64,000 bases of DNA. Origin: Knoxdaviesia capensis. Its lineage: Eukaryota; Ascomycota; Sordariomycetes; Microascales; Gondwanamycetaceae. The stretch spans positions 1,792,151 to 1,856,150 of the forward strand of contig LNGK01000007.1 in NCBI GenBank assembly GCA_001510575.1, read 5' to 3'. The notes below the pieces were generated by a model. That model was not told the origin of the DNA and made no database searches. It saw only the letters and a list, made by a program, of their open reading frames with translations. Each line of letters starts with the position of its first letter. The first letter of the stretch is position 1. Positions 44,601 to 54,800 of this stretch are shown piece by piece. Position numbers and translations under genes: made by a program.

Positions 44601-45257
44601 CAACAGCAACAGCAGCAACAGCAGCAACAGCAGCAACAGCAGCAACAGCAGATTCAGCAGCATCGGCAGCACTTGCAGCACCAGGTCCAGCAGCAGTTCC
44701 AGCAGCACCAGGCCCAGGGGTTTGGGAGGTCGGATGATCCGGCCGTGCACGCCCGCTTCATACACACCCCCCACCGCCCGGCCCCGCCGCCGCCGCCGCC
44801 GCCGCCTCACCACCCCAACCCCAACCACAACTACAACCACCACGCCGGCCACCCGCACCCCCCACCGCCGCCGCAGATGCACCAACCCATGCTCCAAACC
44901 CTCCACACCCCGCACCCCCAACACCCCCAACACCCCCAACACCCCCCTCCTCCCGCTCCTCCGCTTCACCCGCAACAACCTTCCCACGCCCACATGCACA
45001 TGGGCCCGCCTCCCCCGCCGCCGCCCACACACCTGTCCCACCACGCGCCGCCCCTCCACCACCACCACCACCACCACCACTCCCTGCAAGCCCACCACCC
45101 GCAAGTCCCGCAGCCTCTCCCGCCCGCTCCCCTGCCGCCGCCGCCGCCGCCGCCCTCCGGCCCCGTGCACGCCAGCGCCGTCTCCCAGTTCCTCGGCGCC
45201 GTCGACCCCGGCAAATCGTACCGCCCGCGAGGCTTCCACACGTCGTCGCAGTGGTGA
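41646..45257 (+). CDS. large Gln/His/Pro-rich protein with putative helix-turn-helix
   Basis: One intronless ORF of 1203 residues; the family is not recognised. Most of the chain is disordered: Ser/Pro/Thr-rich to about residue 450, His- and Gln-rich from about 455 to 870 (with a short Cys-Gln-Val-Cys-Glu near 543), then a compact, non-repetitive block at about 875-965, followed by 23 consecutive Gln (980-1002), and a Pro/His-rich tail with a run of His near 1140. The compact block contains Phe-Glu-Asp-Val-Ala-Arg and Val-Ser-Val-Gln-Arg-Val-Arg-Asp-Val-Phe, the rhythm of a helix-turn-helix. Together with the Gln-rich flanks this suggests a transcriptional regulator or chromatin factor, which is inference only. 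The C-terminal end (Ser-Gln-Phe-Leu-Gly-Ala, Tyr-Arg-Pro-Arg-Gly) is again non-repetitive. Codon use is GC-rich, as in its neighbours. Confidence 0.85.
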   Translation: MASATNLPSANDSNDFPTIKPLFAVPAVGQRFPEMSAPDTSGAEASGHQGVPSKRLCDDDDLHFVAESPLKRPRTGGHHDGSSKPSLNRSSPARTLQRGRMFPPALNTSIPPPAVEDTPPPLAPTASQFGFEPTPSSSTSSSAVPPPDRVSPRAPSPIPLSPLQVLARFNMQQPRPSPEPHTRPLRPFTPQVSPLHLSDGDPGFDGPGTAGLSSADAKTANPPAVSSGLVSDGLNSPRAQDPGHLAAVLAKPASPTEPDSSANASGADGPNNREATETGFSRPQAWPTPIAATYTVPPWHRPSGTTNTRPSPPTPASLNNNAPGPTIANCGTDLPPDIMTTSFRRFSLDTAPQDKGPAGAAGLCDFPDTQGWTASDSVPEMLVSAESGAIGAGSSDTDVVMEDPPSSASAWEAWNDVSATSAIDHQQPMQGPQHFATPLPSAPSDQQQSESAAPKSLPYQHQSHHQLQDLTPHTQQPHPHHHHHTHQVSSESHNLPQHLPEHKHHHHHDHHHHHQPHAQPHTPASAAPTDSEALNPPSTDPPCQVCELLHQQDAMQKALGSHLPQHGIGDPPAAIPVPTPASSSNAAGAEPALNATQLPPSSAPPALASGPGRTQHIKTERAASVSLASISTVQESQARRAAFGRAGPQGPAKAGLGRGGPGGQVVQHLQTQPAQRQLPQQQQQQHYGHPQQQYQPQQHEHTGYHQNQEYQQQQPEPPRQPQQHQQQQQQQHNYMYHQNQIQQQQTTGPVHHHHNSPPQHHCQQQQPQQQHQQQHQQHTYTQPAPPAPAPRQQQQQQQQQQQPPPTKPARTSVFTLHPEPTPPSPSPHTHSHQHLQQHQHQQQQQQQQQLQQPQPTPPPRLTSTKPVPPPPTAALPGGLKTVIAAQAALPNKHIVVDVADTCVASFPFEDVARRQQVSVQRVRDVFDAVVLVPLLRYPGGDRRRAGKLGMARVKEYNEAKKRLAAPGAGAGAGSGVSQVQQQQQQQQQQQQQQQQQQQQQQQIQQHRQHLQHQVQQQFQQHQAQGFGRSDDPAVHARFIHTPHRPAPPPPPPPPHHPNPNHNYNHHAGHPHPPPPPQMHQPMLQTLHTPHPQHPQHPQHPPPPAPPLHPQQPSHAHMHMGPPPPPPPTHLSHHAPPLHHHHHHHHSLQAHHPQVPQPLPPAPLPPPPPPPSGPVHASAVSQFLGAVDPGKSYRPRGFHTSSQW
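44583..44651 (+). repeat. CAG/CAA repeat coding 23 glutamines
   Basis: An uninterrupted, mixed CAG/CAA tract lies within the Gln-rich gene, with an Ile codon at its end. Probably length-variable among strains. Confidence 0.9.
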
Positions 45258-46617
45258 AGCGAAGCCCCCAAGTCTATTATGGTAGTAACAGGTCCGGAGT
45301 CGGCCGTTTCTGTCGTTGCAGTGGTGGAAATCGGTGCGCGGGAGAGTCGTCGGTTGGTGGTTGGAGGAGGCTGGCTGGTCTATCCATACATACATGTACT
45401 TCCAAATAGTATCCACAGACAGAATGCATTCACACATAAACTCACTTACACCAGATGATCTTCATAGACTGTTGGTTTTTTGGTGTGATTTTTTATTGAC
45501 TGCCTTCACGAGACACCCACCAGCCCGCCCACATCTATGTACAATTATACTGGGAGAAGAAGGCGAGAGACACAAGCCAGTCACAGAGGAGGACGCCTCC
45601 AAACCCGCGTTGCATCCTCCCTCTTCTCCTCCCACACCTTGGCGCAGACTTTGGTTTCCCGTTCCTCCTCGTTCAACACTGAAAAGCAAAAAAACAGATA
45701 AAAAAAGAAATTTGATCTGACATGTTCGTCACAAAAAACAAAGTTTAAAAAAGATCAAAAATGGGGGAATAAAGAAGAGAAGAGAAGAAGAAAAAACAAG
45801 ATAGAAAAAAAGGAAAAAGGTATTCAGTCATGGCCACTGTGTAAGTCTCAATCCAAGTATCCACGGCTAGGTTGTTCGCTGGGGTTCCTTTCGCAAGGAG
45901 GATTCGCTGTATAATTGGACACGTCCACGAGGCATGAAAAGATTCACCAATGGACGAACTGTTCGATATATACATCATCGCGATCCACCAGTGAAAGATT
46001 TTATTTCGAGGCAAAAGAGAAGAGAGAGAGAGAGATAAGTATCGACTTTCCAAAAAGAGAAGAGAAAAGAAAGGTAAGGAAATTCTTTTGGCATTACTGC
46101 GCGGGACGCCAGCACTGGGCTAGCAAGAGAGTTGTAGGAAATATGAGAGCGAAGCCGACAAGACCGTCGGTCTGTTGCGTGGAAGCCATGATGCGATGAG
46201 AGCGCTCTCGGCCTGAGAAAACGGATGTCCAGCTTGCTGGCGGGATATCGAAGTGAAGTAAACCAAGAAAAAAAAAGGGATAAAGAAAAGAAAACCGTAA
46301 GGATAGAAAAACAAACAAAATTGCTATGAGATGCGTCTATCCGGAGTGAGGAATGTCATACAGCAAGGCGATGGCAGATGATGAGTGGTCCAGAGAGAAG
46401 GGTATCGAAGCTAGCGGTGAACGAAACGCGGGTGTATGGGGGATTATATATATATTTAAACGTCCGACAGTGGCGCATGGTATATAGCAGAACATTTCAA
46501 GCAATAAAGTGAGGTCGGAACGGTAGAGGGAGGCGGGCGGGTCTGAAGGTTGCAAGCAATCACATCCCTCAAGAACCTCACACACATCTCCTCTCAGATC
46601 TCAAGCCGAAACTTCAC
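45258..46617. other. convergent region between Gln-rich gene and MSB2-type mucin
   Basis: About 1.4 kb without a supported gene. A-rich plus strand from about 45680 to 46320. It should hold the 3' UTRs of both genes. Small ORFs are not convincing. Confidence 0.55.
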
Positions 46618-48831
46618 TCAGTTCCAGCCGAGGGAGTTCTCGGCCGCAATAGGCGCAGAAATGTATGCTGTCCGTCCAGAGTTGCCCATGCCACTACGGC
46701 CACTTCCCTGGCTGTCACGGCCGCCCGCTTGTCCACTCACGTAGCCACCTCCAGCGGCAGCACCGCCAGCACCGGTAGCACCATACGCCGAAAAGTCGCG
46801 GCTGAGCAGCGCACCTCCCATCATGGCAGGAGTGCCGTTCGAGCTGTAGCGCATCTCCGACGAGTTGGCCGACACCGAGCTGGAGCGGCGGTGAGCCTGT
46901 CTCTTGCTCTTGTAGCGACGCGCCACCAGGAACATGGCAGCACCATAGCCAGCAGCAACGAAGATGGCACCCATGGCAATACCAATGGTGGTACCCTTCT
47001 GCTGCGGGGTCTGGTCCTCCTCGGTATTCTCGGTAGTGCCACTTCCGCCGTTGGATGAAGAGCCATCGGGAGCGAAGGACGAGCCTCCACCACTGTTCGA
47101 CGAGCTACCACTGTTGCTGACAGCGTCATTTCCAGGAATGATGCTGATGGAAGGATTGATGGCGGCAGCCAGCTCACGGTTGATCTCGGCCGGGTGGTAG
47201 TACAGGTTGGAGCTAGGAAGCTTCACATCAAGCTGCAGAGTCTCAACAATGCTCGACGGGACATACATGTAGACACAGGTGGTCAGGAAACCCTGGGTGC
47301 TCTTGGTCTGGAGGGGCGCAAGGTTGATCATCTGGATATCTTCGATATCGATTCCCTCGGCATAGGCGGTAATCTGCGGGACGAGCTTGAAGATCTGCTG
47401 GGCAGCGGTGAAGTTGCGAGCAACAAACTCATATCGAAGTTTGTAGTCGAAGCAGAAGCGCACAAGAGTGCTTCCGTCAGGCTGCGGCAGGGTAGCATCG
47501 GATGCATCGATAGTCTGAGGAATGTCAGACGGAAGAGCCTCGCTAGCAGTCGGAGCAGGCGCATTGCTGGCAATGGTAGGAGTCGAGTCATCCTGGACAA
47601 GCTTCGTCGGAATCCAGCCCTCGGTGCCGCTAACATAGCTAGCAATGGGAATGCTAGTGAACTCGGCAGCACTAGTCGGGGGAGGCGCAGGAGGGCTAGT
47701 GGTGGTCGGCGAAGTCGTAATTGTAGGAGAAGGGGTCGTTGAACCACCACCGACGGGAGGAGGAACGGCGGTCGAGGTGGTGTTGCTGCTGCTACCGCTA
47801 TCCGGTGGAGAGGTAGGGACTCCAGTCTCAGTGGGCAGGTCCGTGGGCACGGTAGTGGGAGGAGGAGGAGCGCTAGTCTCGGTGGTATTGCCAGTGGGAA
47901 CCGCAGGCTCGGTCGGCTCTCCCGTGGGGAAAGTGGTGTCGGTGGGCAGAGGCGGGTCGGGAGTGATCGTGGGCTCGTCGGTCACGGTATCAGAGGGAGG
48001 CAGAGTAGTGTCCGAGATCGGGGGCTCCGGGCTCAGAGTGGTCTCAGGCTCGGGAGGAGCCTCGGTGGTGGTCGGCTCAGGCTCCGGGGCAACGGTGGTG
48101 GTCTCCTTGTCAGCGGGGGGGGACGTCGTAGTCTCCTCGGCGGCAGGGGGAGATGTGGTGATCTCCTCCTCGGCAGGCGGGCTCGTGGTGGTCTGCTCAG
48201 CGGGGGGGCTGGTAGTAGAAGACTCAACAGGCGGGGTGGTGGTCGTCGGGGTCGGCGGGGCTGTCGTGGGCTCGGGGGACGTGGTGGTGGTGGTGGGCAC
48301 AACAGGGGTCGACGAAGACGACGTGGTGGACGACGGGGCGACAGACGAGGAAGAAGAGCTGCTGCTGCTGCTGCTCGAGCTGGTGGTGGTGCTGGTGCTG
48401 GTGGTGGTGCTGGAAGTCGGGATCACACCGCCAGGGCCAATGAGAAGTCCCGACTCGGACGAAGTCTCATCGCTGGTGCTGGAAGTCGACTCGGGCTCGT
48501 CGGTTTCGGTGGTCGAGGAGGTCGGGAGGACAATGACTTCCGGCAGGCCACCAGTTCCAGAAACGAAAGCCGGGGGGGTGGACGGAACAACCGGCTCGAT
48601 CACCTCGACCTGCAGATCAACGTCGATCAAAACCTGAGGCTCCCGCTTGGTGGTGAGAGGGTTGGAGTTCGGGGTGGTATCAGGGAAGGTGTCCAGGCTA
48701 GTCGAGGTGGAATTGACGAACTGGCGCTTGACGTTGCGGGGAAGATAGAAGCGAGGCTTGTTGACGTCGGCCACAGCGGTGGCAGCCATGGCCAAGGCCG
48801 CGACCACGGTCCATGTGTGTTTGGCGTGCAT
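46618..48831 (-). CDS. MSB2: signalling mucin, MSB2/MsbA type
   Basis: One intronless ORF of 737 residues. It is a single-pass plasma-membrane sensor feeding a Cdc42-MAP kinase pathway in osmotic, filamentous and cell-wall responses. A signal peptide covers residues 1-21 (hydrophobic Val-Ala-Ala-Leu-Ala-Met-Ala-Ala). A mucin region rich in Ser, Thr and Pro runs from about 90 to 400 and includes tandem Thr-Thr-Ser-Pro-Pro-Ala units (about 48100-48210). A conserved extracellular domain lies at about 455-595 with two Cys (Arg-Phe-Cys-Phe-Asp-Tyr and Thr-Thr-Cys-Val-Tyr). A membrane helix lies at about 612-636, followed by Arg-Arg-Tyr-Lys-Ser-Lys-Arg and a Ser/Gly-rich cytoplasmic tail of about 100 residues. 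Other Ser/Thr-rich surface proteins are possible, but the ectodomain plus tail fits MSB2 best. Translation likely starts after a long leader. Confidence 0.8.
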   Translation of the reverse strand: MHAKHTWTVVAALAMAATAVADVNKPRFYLPRNVKRQFVNSTSTSLDTFPDTTPNSNPLTTKREPQVLIDVDLQVEVIEPVVPSTPPAFVSGTGGLPEVIVLPTSSTTETDEPESTSSTSDETSSESGLLIGPGGVIPTSSTTTSTSTTTSSSSSSSSSSSSSVAPSSTTSSSSTPVVPTTTTTSPEPTTAPPTPTTTTPPVESSTTSPPAEQTTTSPPAEEEITTSPPAAEETTTSPPADKETTTVAPEPEPTTTEAPPEPETTLSPEPPISDTTLPPSDTVTDEPTITPDPPLPTDTTFPTGEPTEPAVPTGNTTETSAPPPPTTVPTDLPTETGVPTSPPDSGSSSNTTSTAVPPPVGGGSTTPSPTITTSPTTTSPPAPPPTSAAEFTSIPIASYVSGTEGWIPTKLVQDDSTPTIASNAPAPTASEALPSDIPQTIDASDATLPQPDGSTLVRFCFDYKLRYEFVARNFTAAQQIFKLVPQITAYAEGIDIEDIQMINLAPLQTKSTQGFLTTCVYMYVPSSIVETLQLDVKLPSSNLYYHPAEINRELAAAINPSISIIPGNDAVSNSGSSSNSGGGSSFAPDGSSSNGGSGTTENTEEDQTPQQKGTTIGIAMGAIFVAAGYGAAMFLVARRYKSKRQAHRRSSSVSANSSEMRYSSNGTPAMMGGALLSRDFSAYGATGAGGAAAGGGYVSGQAGGRDSQGSGRSGMGNSGRTAYISAPIAAENSLGWN

Positions 48832-50019
48832 TGGAAAGGTCTATCTGTAGCAATAAATACCGAGATTTAGAGAGAGGTGAGATGTTTTATAAAATTGGGG
48901 AAATGTTGTGTAGATTCTGTTGACGGTGTATGAGTTAGCATCGTCTGTCGGGCAACGAAGAATCGTGATGCAATGGAATGCGCGTACTGTTTGTGTCAGG
49001 GTTGTATTCAACGAATGTACTTGACAGAAAATGTCAACGAGCGTGTAGATTATCTGGAGACGGTCAAAGCAGTCATGGTTAGCAATTACAGTCGAATTCG
49101 GGCCACTAAAGCAGAAAAGAAAACGGTTGGCCGGCGCAGCAACGGAGAAGCAAGACAGGCAAAGGAAAAGTCAGGTTGAGACGCGGGACAAGTAAAGAAA
49201 AGATCCAGGTCCAGATCTGTTTGAGACCTCATTAAGGCGAGGGCGGGAAAGTCAAGGCTGACATGAGATAAGTGGAGGGGATTGACGAATAATCCACAGC
49301 CAGTCAAGACATCTGGCCCGGCAAAATGGCAGGAAGAAGCTCGACGGTGAAGTGAAATGAGAGGGCATAGTCAATGGACCAGTTAAAGCCGTCGTGTTCG
49401 TATACTCCGTCCACATTCCTGTCGTGACTGGCGAAAGAAGTGGACGGAGGCAAGCCACTTGGATGAAAAGGCCGAGAACAAGAGAGATGCACGCAGAGAA
49501 GGTGACGTTGGTGACAAGGCGCAAATATAAGGGTCTGGGAGGGCGAATTCTCGGGCACCAAAGGAAAGCCACACTATTCAGGGCCAGGATCGAGATGGGC
49601 GAACAAACTCGGGGTAGAGTGGGAAAAGATATCCGGACGGAATACACACATTAATCAAAACAAAAAATAAAAGCAAATATTCAAAAATGAGCGACTTTGA
49701 CGAAATATAATGAGATTATATTTGGATCGTCAGAACTAAATCATGGAGATAGCGGTGGATGGGAAGATATCGGGAAACTGTCGTTAACAGTCCGGTTTAG
49801 CGGTGCGAAGATCGATCAACCACAACGAAGGCATGGGGGCCGGATTTCGAAGGGGAAGAAAAAGAGGAATCGAGGACAGTCGTCGAGATCCGAAACGAAA
49901 CCGAGAAATCGTCGAAAGAATTCGTTGGTTTTTGACCGGTGTCAAGATTTGTATTGAAGCGAAGCCTTGACCAGAAGGTGTAGGGATTTCGCGCTCCTGA
50001 TTTTTCCTTCACTCAACGA

Positions 50020-50380
50020 AGAAGAGTGAAAGAAAGAAAAACGAGGAGAAGGAGAAGACGCGGGTCGAAGAGAAACGAAGACGGGACAAAAAAGGAGAAT
50101 CGGAAAATCGACGCCGTCGCTTGTCGTGATGATGGCTTGTCGGACGGACTTTGACGGTGAGGTGGAGGTGGGAAGGGGAGGAAAAAAAAGAGAGAGGAAA
50201 AAAGGAGGAAAAGGAGGAGAAGGGAAAAAAGCGAGAGAAGAGGAAAAAGCGAATGAAAGTGGTTAAAGGGGGGTGAAAAGGGAAGGAACGAAAACCGACA
50301 GGGTTTAGGGTCGGAAACGAAATGAAAAGAAGGAAGGAAAGAAAAGAGAAGAGTCAGCGTGAATCGACAGGGAAGGAGCA
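50020..50380 (-). promoter_or_regulatory. CT-rich promoter tract of the MSB2-type gene
   Basis: On the minus strand this 360 bp is strongly pyrimidine-rich, like the tracts in front of other genes here. It lies about 1.2 kb upstream of the start codon, so the mRNA leader is probably long. A CTACAG at 48850-48845, 14 bases before the ATG, could be the acceptor of a 5' UTR intron. Both points are inference. Confidence 0.35.
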
Positions 50381-51814
50381 AGTGAGCGTGGTCGAAAATG
50401 GAGGGCAGGAGTCAGATTCCAGGGCACGGGAAGGTACCAAGGCCAGCCAGCCAAAAATTACCAGCGCACCTTCATTCACTTCAGGTGCGGTGAGAACAAC
50501 AAGCGAAGTGACAGAGTGTGGTGAGAGAACAGGAGCGAGAGAACAGGGCAGGCCAGGGCTTGCTCCCCCCCCACCCCCCCCAAACCGGGAACTGTGGCTT
50601 ACGGGGTCGATCAACTGGTACGAGAGGTAATACTGGAGACTGGAATACGCATAACGGCCTATCACGACCAAGCCAGGGGGGCCAACGCGGTGGATGGTGG
50701 TGGTGGTGCATCTGAGGGAAAGTGGGAGAGAGAGCCACAAAAGTACTACCGTCGCACATTCCGCACACTACCGGTACCTGAAGTCGCCAACTATGATTAC
50801 CTGCTATGAGGATAAACCAGGGGGGAGGAGGCGAAAGGTCTCGTAGCTTAAGCAGGCGCAACAACCCTGGGAGGAGAGCTGGCGTGTGGGCAAGAGCGAG
50901 CGCAAGGGTTGGGAAGGACCAAGGCTTCGTGCTCTAGTGGACCAACTGGCCCCTTCCCTCCCAGGCCCGCCCACCGGCATCAATACGCAGAAGAAATAAT
51001 AGGATCGGCGAGCAACCAACCTACAACAGCTTAGTGCAAGTTTGCTCACTGCATAAGCCCAGCACACACAAGGCTAGACTAGCTTGATCCATGCCGTCCG
51101 CCGATGGCTGCTCTTTTTTTCTTTTTTTTTTCTTTTTTTTCTTTTTTTTTTTTCGCGTGGTGGTTTGACTTACGTGGACTTCTGGGCCGGCTCTTTCTCT
51201 TCAACTGCTGTTGTGTATCGTGGTGCTATATGCATGGTAGCCGGCGTTGTGCAGCGGTTCGGAAGGCCGTTGCTGTGCTGCGCTGCCGGCTGCAGAGTCC
51301 ATGCACGTTGTCGAATATGTGCAGATCAATATCAGGATATTCCTTCCTCCTCTTCTACGAGCACCTATATCGATACAACGGCGATGCCTAGCATCTGCTC
51401 TTGTTATCGTTGTTTTCCTTCGCCCATTCGTTCTTTTTTTAGAAGGGGGGAAAAACCACCAAAGAGGGGGCTGCCGAACGACAGAGAGCGTCACTTGCAT
51501 TCTTCGCCTTCGTCCCCTGGCGCTAGTGTATGTAAAGCGTGAAGCGAGAAAGGACCACTGGATGGTCCGCCCACGGGAAACTCGCCCCATAAAGGTCACC
51601 TCCCACCGGAACTCTGCAGGAGAGATACATAGGACCGATCACCCACCACCAGAAGGGATAAAATTCTCATTTATTCGTGTACACACAGCCCGCATACCTG
51701 CCCGTGTACACAGTGTGTCGCATGTAGAAAGAGTACAACGACAGCTTCGCGCCTTTTTGATTGCTTTTTTTTTGGCTTCGAGAGCTTCTGTGTGGCGGGC
51801 AGGAGTCGCGGTGC

Positions 51815-51818
<4 letters not shown>

Positions 51819-51858
<40 letters not shown>
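51819..51858. repeat. GT dinucleotide repeat, 20 units
   Basis: A perfect alternating GT run in the gene-free region upstream of the MSB2-type gene. Confidence 0.95.
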
Positions 51859-51859
<1 letters not shown>

Positions 51860-54800
51860 CTCGCCCAAAGTCACTTTCTGGTGCTGGTGCCGTATGAAAG
51901 CGACTTACACATACCGCACCCACAGTAATTATGCAGGACGCAGTGATGCAGCAAACCCGGCGGCCATGAGAGATCGTCACCAGCTTGTTGTATTGCACAT
52001 ACATGCTTCCTTCGGGTATACAGAACGCTGCTATGCTCTCCACATAGTGTAGTCATGACACCGTCTCTCCCACCTGATCCATATATGACTGACACAACCA
52101 GTTCCCACTGCAAAACCCGCCCCTAGACCAGTGGTAGGTGATACGCTCACCTCAATCGCCCAGTGCTTCTTTACCGATATTACCACACCCACAGCGACAC
52201 CTCGACAGGAGCAAACATCTCCACATGAAATGAAGGGGATGTTCCAGGTGCAGCAAAAAAACGAGAAGAAAAACCACAGTCGCCTAAACGGGGCCATTGG
52301 AGTCCTTGAACACAGTCAATTTATTGGCTGAATCCAAGGTTAGCCTCATTAAAAGTGGCGGTATAACGTGTATTGAGTGAGTGAGGGTGTGCGAGAGTGA
52401 TGTACCCAGTGCGAATCGCACTCCTGCACGTCAGCCCAGAGAGAGCAAGAGCGAGAGAAGAAATTATTCCTTCATTTCAGCTCTCGTATTTCTTTTCCGG
52501 GTGGTCCTTCGCACGTAAAGAGCAAGTTATGAGGTCGACGGAAGGTGTGCGTGCTTTAATTAGACGGCGGGCAGTGAAAATGGAGAGTGAGAGAGAGAGA
52601 CAAGGAGCAGCGAAATTACACGCACACGCATACATCGGGCTGCATGTCGCATTGACGATAGTTCAACCTTATTCTTTACAACACCCAATGCAGTATGTAT
52701 CATCCCGGAGTGGTTGGTGTCTGATAGTGAGTGAAGCTTTGCAGAATGCAGCAAAGAGGGTGGATATCAGCCATCGGAGAGAATAAAACTGTCTCTCTCC
52801 AGAGTGCGATGAACTTCACCCACGGGAAAACCAAACTTAACGTTTGACAACCCGGTCGAGACACACACCCCGCAAAGCTGCTTTTCTGGTCGTCATGGGC
52901 TGTAATGGGGACCCAAAGCTTCATTCAATATCAACTTCATCGTGTGTTTGGTCGTCGATCGCGCGTGGAGATGGGTCGTCTTCTATCGTGTGTTGTTCTT
53001 GTTGTTGTTTCTGCTTGATGTGTTGCACACTGGGCTAGATTCGTTTAGCGAAGAACCAAAAGGCAAACATCCGGGGGTTTTGGGGCTTTTTTTCACCCCG
53101 GCTTCAGGAACGCTCGTCGCTAACAGTCTCTAGCCCGAGTCTGGCGGCCTTTTTAAAACGTGCTTAGTGGGCCTCTAAAAACAGCAATTTGGAGAGCCCA
53201 GAATACCTACTGTACTAAGAAAAAGTCGAGAACTAGTGGCTGTCCCGCAGGTTGGAATCGTGGGAAAGCAAGAGGGATGAGGAAACCAACTTCGTCATGT
53301 GTATGTACAGTATATATTTCTCAAACTATCGCATGGTGAAAACACCGGGCTGTTTTGAAGGGGAGGGGGAAAGGGCCTGACAGAGTCTACAATTTCACAC
53401 GAAGACACCACCGCGGACATCATGTCAAGGCGCGCTCGGGATCTTCACGCACAGGAAGCACGGCGGGTGGGTGCGTTTCTAGAACTCAGATGCACCATCT
53501 CAGTCCTCACCGGTTGGCAGGTGCGGTCGTCGTGAAAGGGCAGTGCGTCAGGGCCACAAGCCTCTCTCGTTCCTTCCCCCACCGCAAACTATCTCTCTGT
53601 GTGCAACCTTGCAATTTGGCGGCCAATTTGCTGGTGAGCGGGCCGGCCCAAGTACTCCTTCGCCGGCATTGACACACAAAGAGGACTTGCAGACCCTCGC
53701 GGTCAGATCAGAGCCACCAAATTAAAGGCAATGCTCCACGCTATGATGATCCGTGCAGCCACGGTCATCATTTCACCATCGGCACAGCAGCTGGACGGAG
53801 ACGGGGGAGGAACCTTGAATTCTGCCTTACTACCCAGTCACTCGAGCGCCATGAAGTTGTCCGGAAAAGGAGACACCCAGAGTGATTCGGCAAGCCCTTT
53901 CGCTCTCCTCAGCAAACAAAGTCATTTCGCTAATCGCCGCCGAAGCTTATCCGCCGGCACGAGCACTTTTCCCAGCGGAATTCCCATTGCCGTCAGCCCA
54001 GACCAGAGTGCCAGGAAACCGCGTCGACGAGTTCGCTCTCACTCAGAGCCCCCACAGCCAGTATCAAGCTTGCGGGTATAGGTATGCACAGGTAGCGGTA
54101 CCCAAAAGACCTGCCTCGCTCGCTGCCCAGTTCTCCGGGCTCTTCCGCGTGGATGGTGTGTCTGGAACGCGGCCACACCGCCGACTGCCCCCGAATCGGG
54201 CGCTTTTCTGGTGTCTGAAAGTGTTCACACACTCGCCTTGCCACTAGATCAGGCACCCACACGTCAGGGGATGGAGAGATGCACTTGACCCTGAACTAAA
54301 CGGCCTGGAATGTGCCGAAACTCAAGGTATCTAGCCACCCGAAAACTGCATGTTTCCTGATAGCACTACAGAGAACCCTTCAAAACAAAGAATGTTGTTG
54401 TTCGGTGCTCTAAACCCGCGATCTTAGAGCAAGGGGAGGTGGTGGTGGTGGCAAAGATGCGCTGGGTTTTTTTTTCTTTGCTCTTGCTCGCGTACCTGAA
54501 AATACCACACGACGCATGCATCATGCAGGTGTGCCACCAGGTTTTTTTGGTTTTTTTTCGCCCTCCGTTCGCGATGATAGTCACAAACAACAACAGAAAA
54601 AAAAAAAAACCACGCGAAGCGCGAACCACACTTGGGCGTGCTGACCTCAGATCAACCACAAGGGCTTTCCAACGCTAGTCCGCCGCTAGAAAGTTTGGGT
54701 CAGGGCCACGTCACTTGCCTTTTTGTGGTTAAAATCAGGCACCGGAGCTCCCCTCAGATGGCGAGCTTTTTTTTTTCGGCGGTGATATATCACATCATGC

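Noticed and set aside
44148..45437. 429-codon minus-strand ORF rich in Leu and Val
   Set aside because: It is the reverse reading of CAG and CAC repeats in the Gln-rich gene.
47645..48637. 330-codon plus-strand ORF rich in Val and Gly
   Set aside because: It is the antisense of the Ser/Thr/Pro repeats of the signalling mucin.
51247..51897. 216-codon ORF ending in a Cys-Val repeat
   Set aside because: The Cys-Val run is the translated GT microsatellite; the rest shows no protein family.
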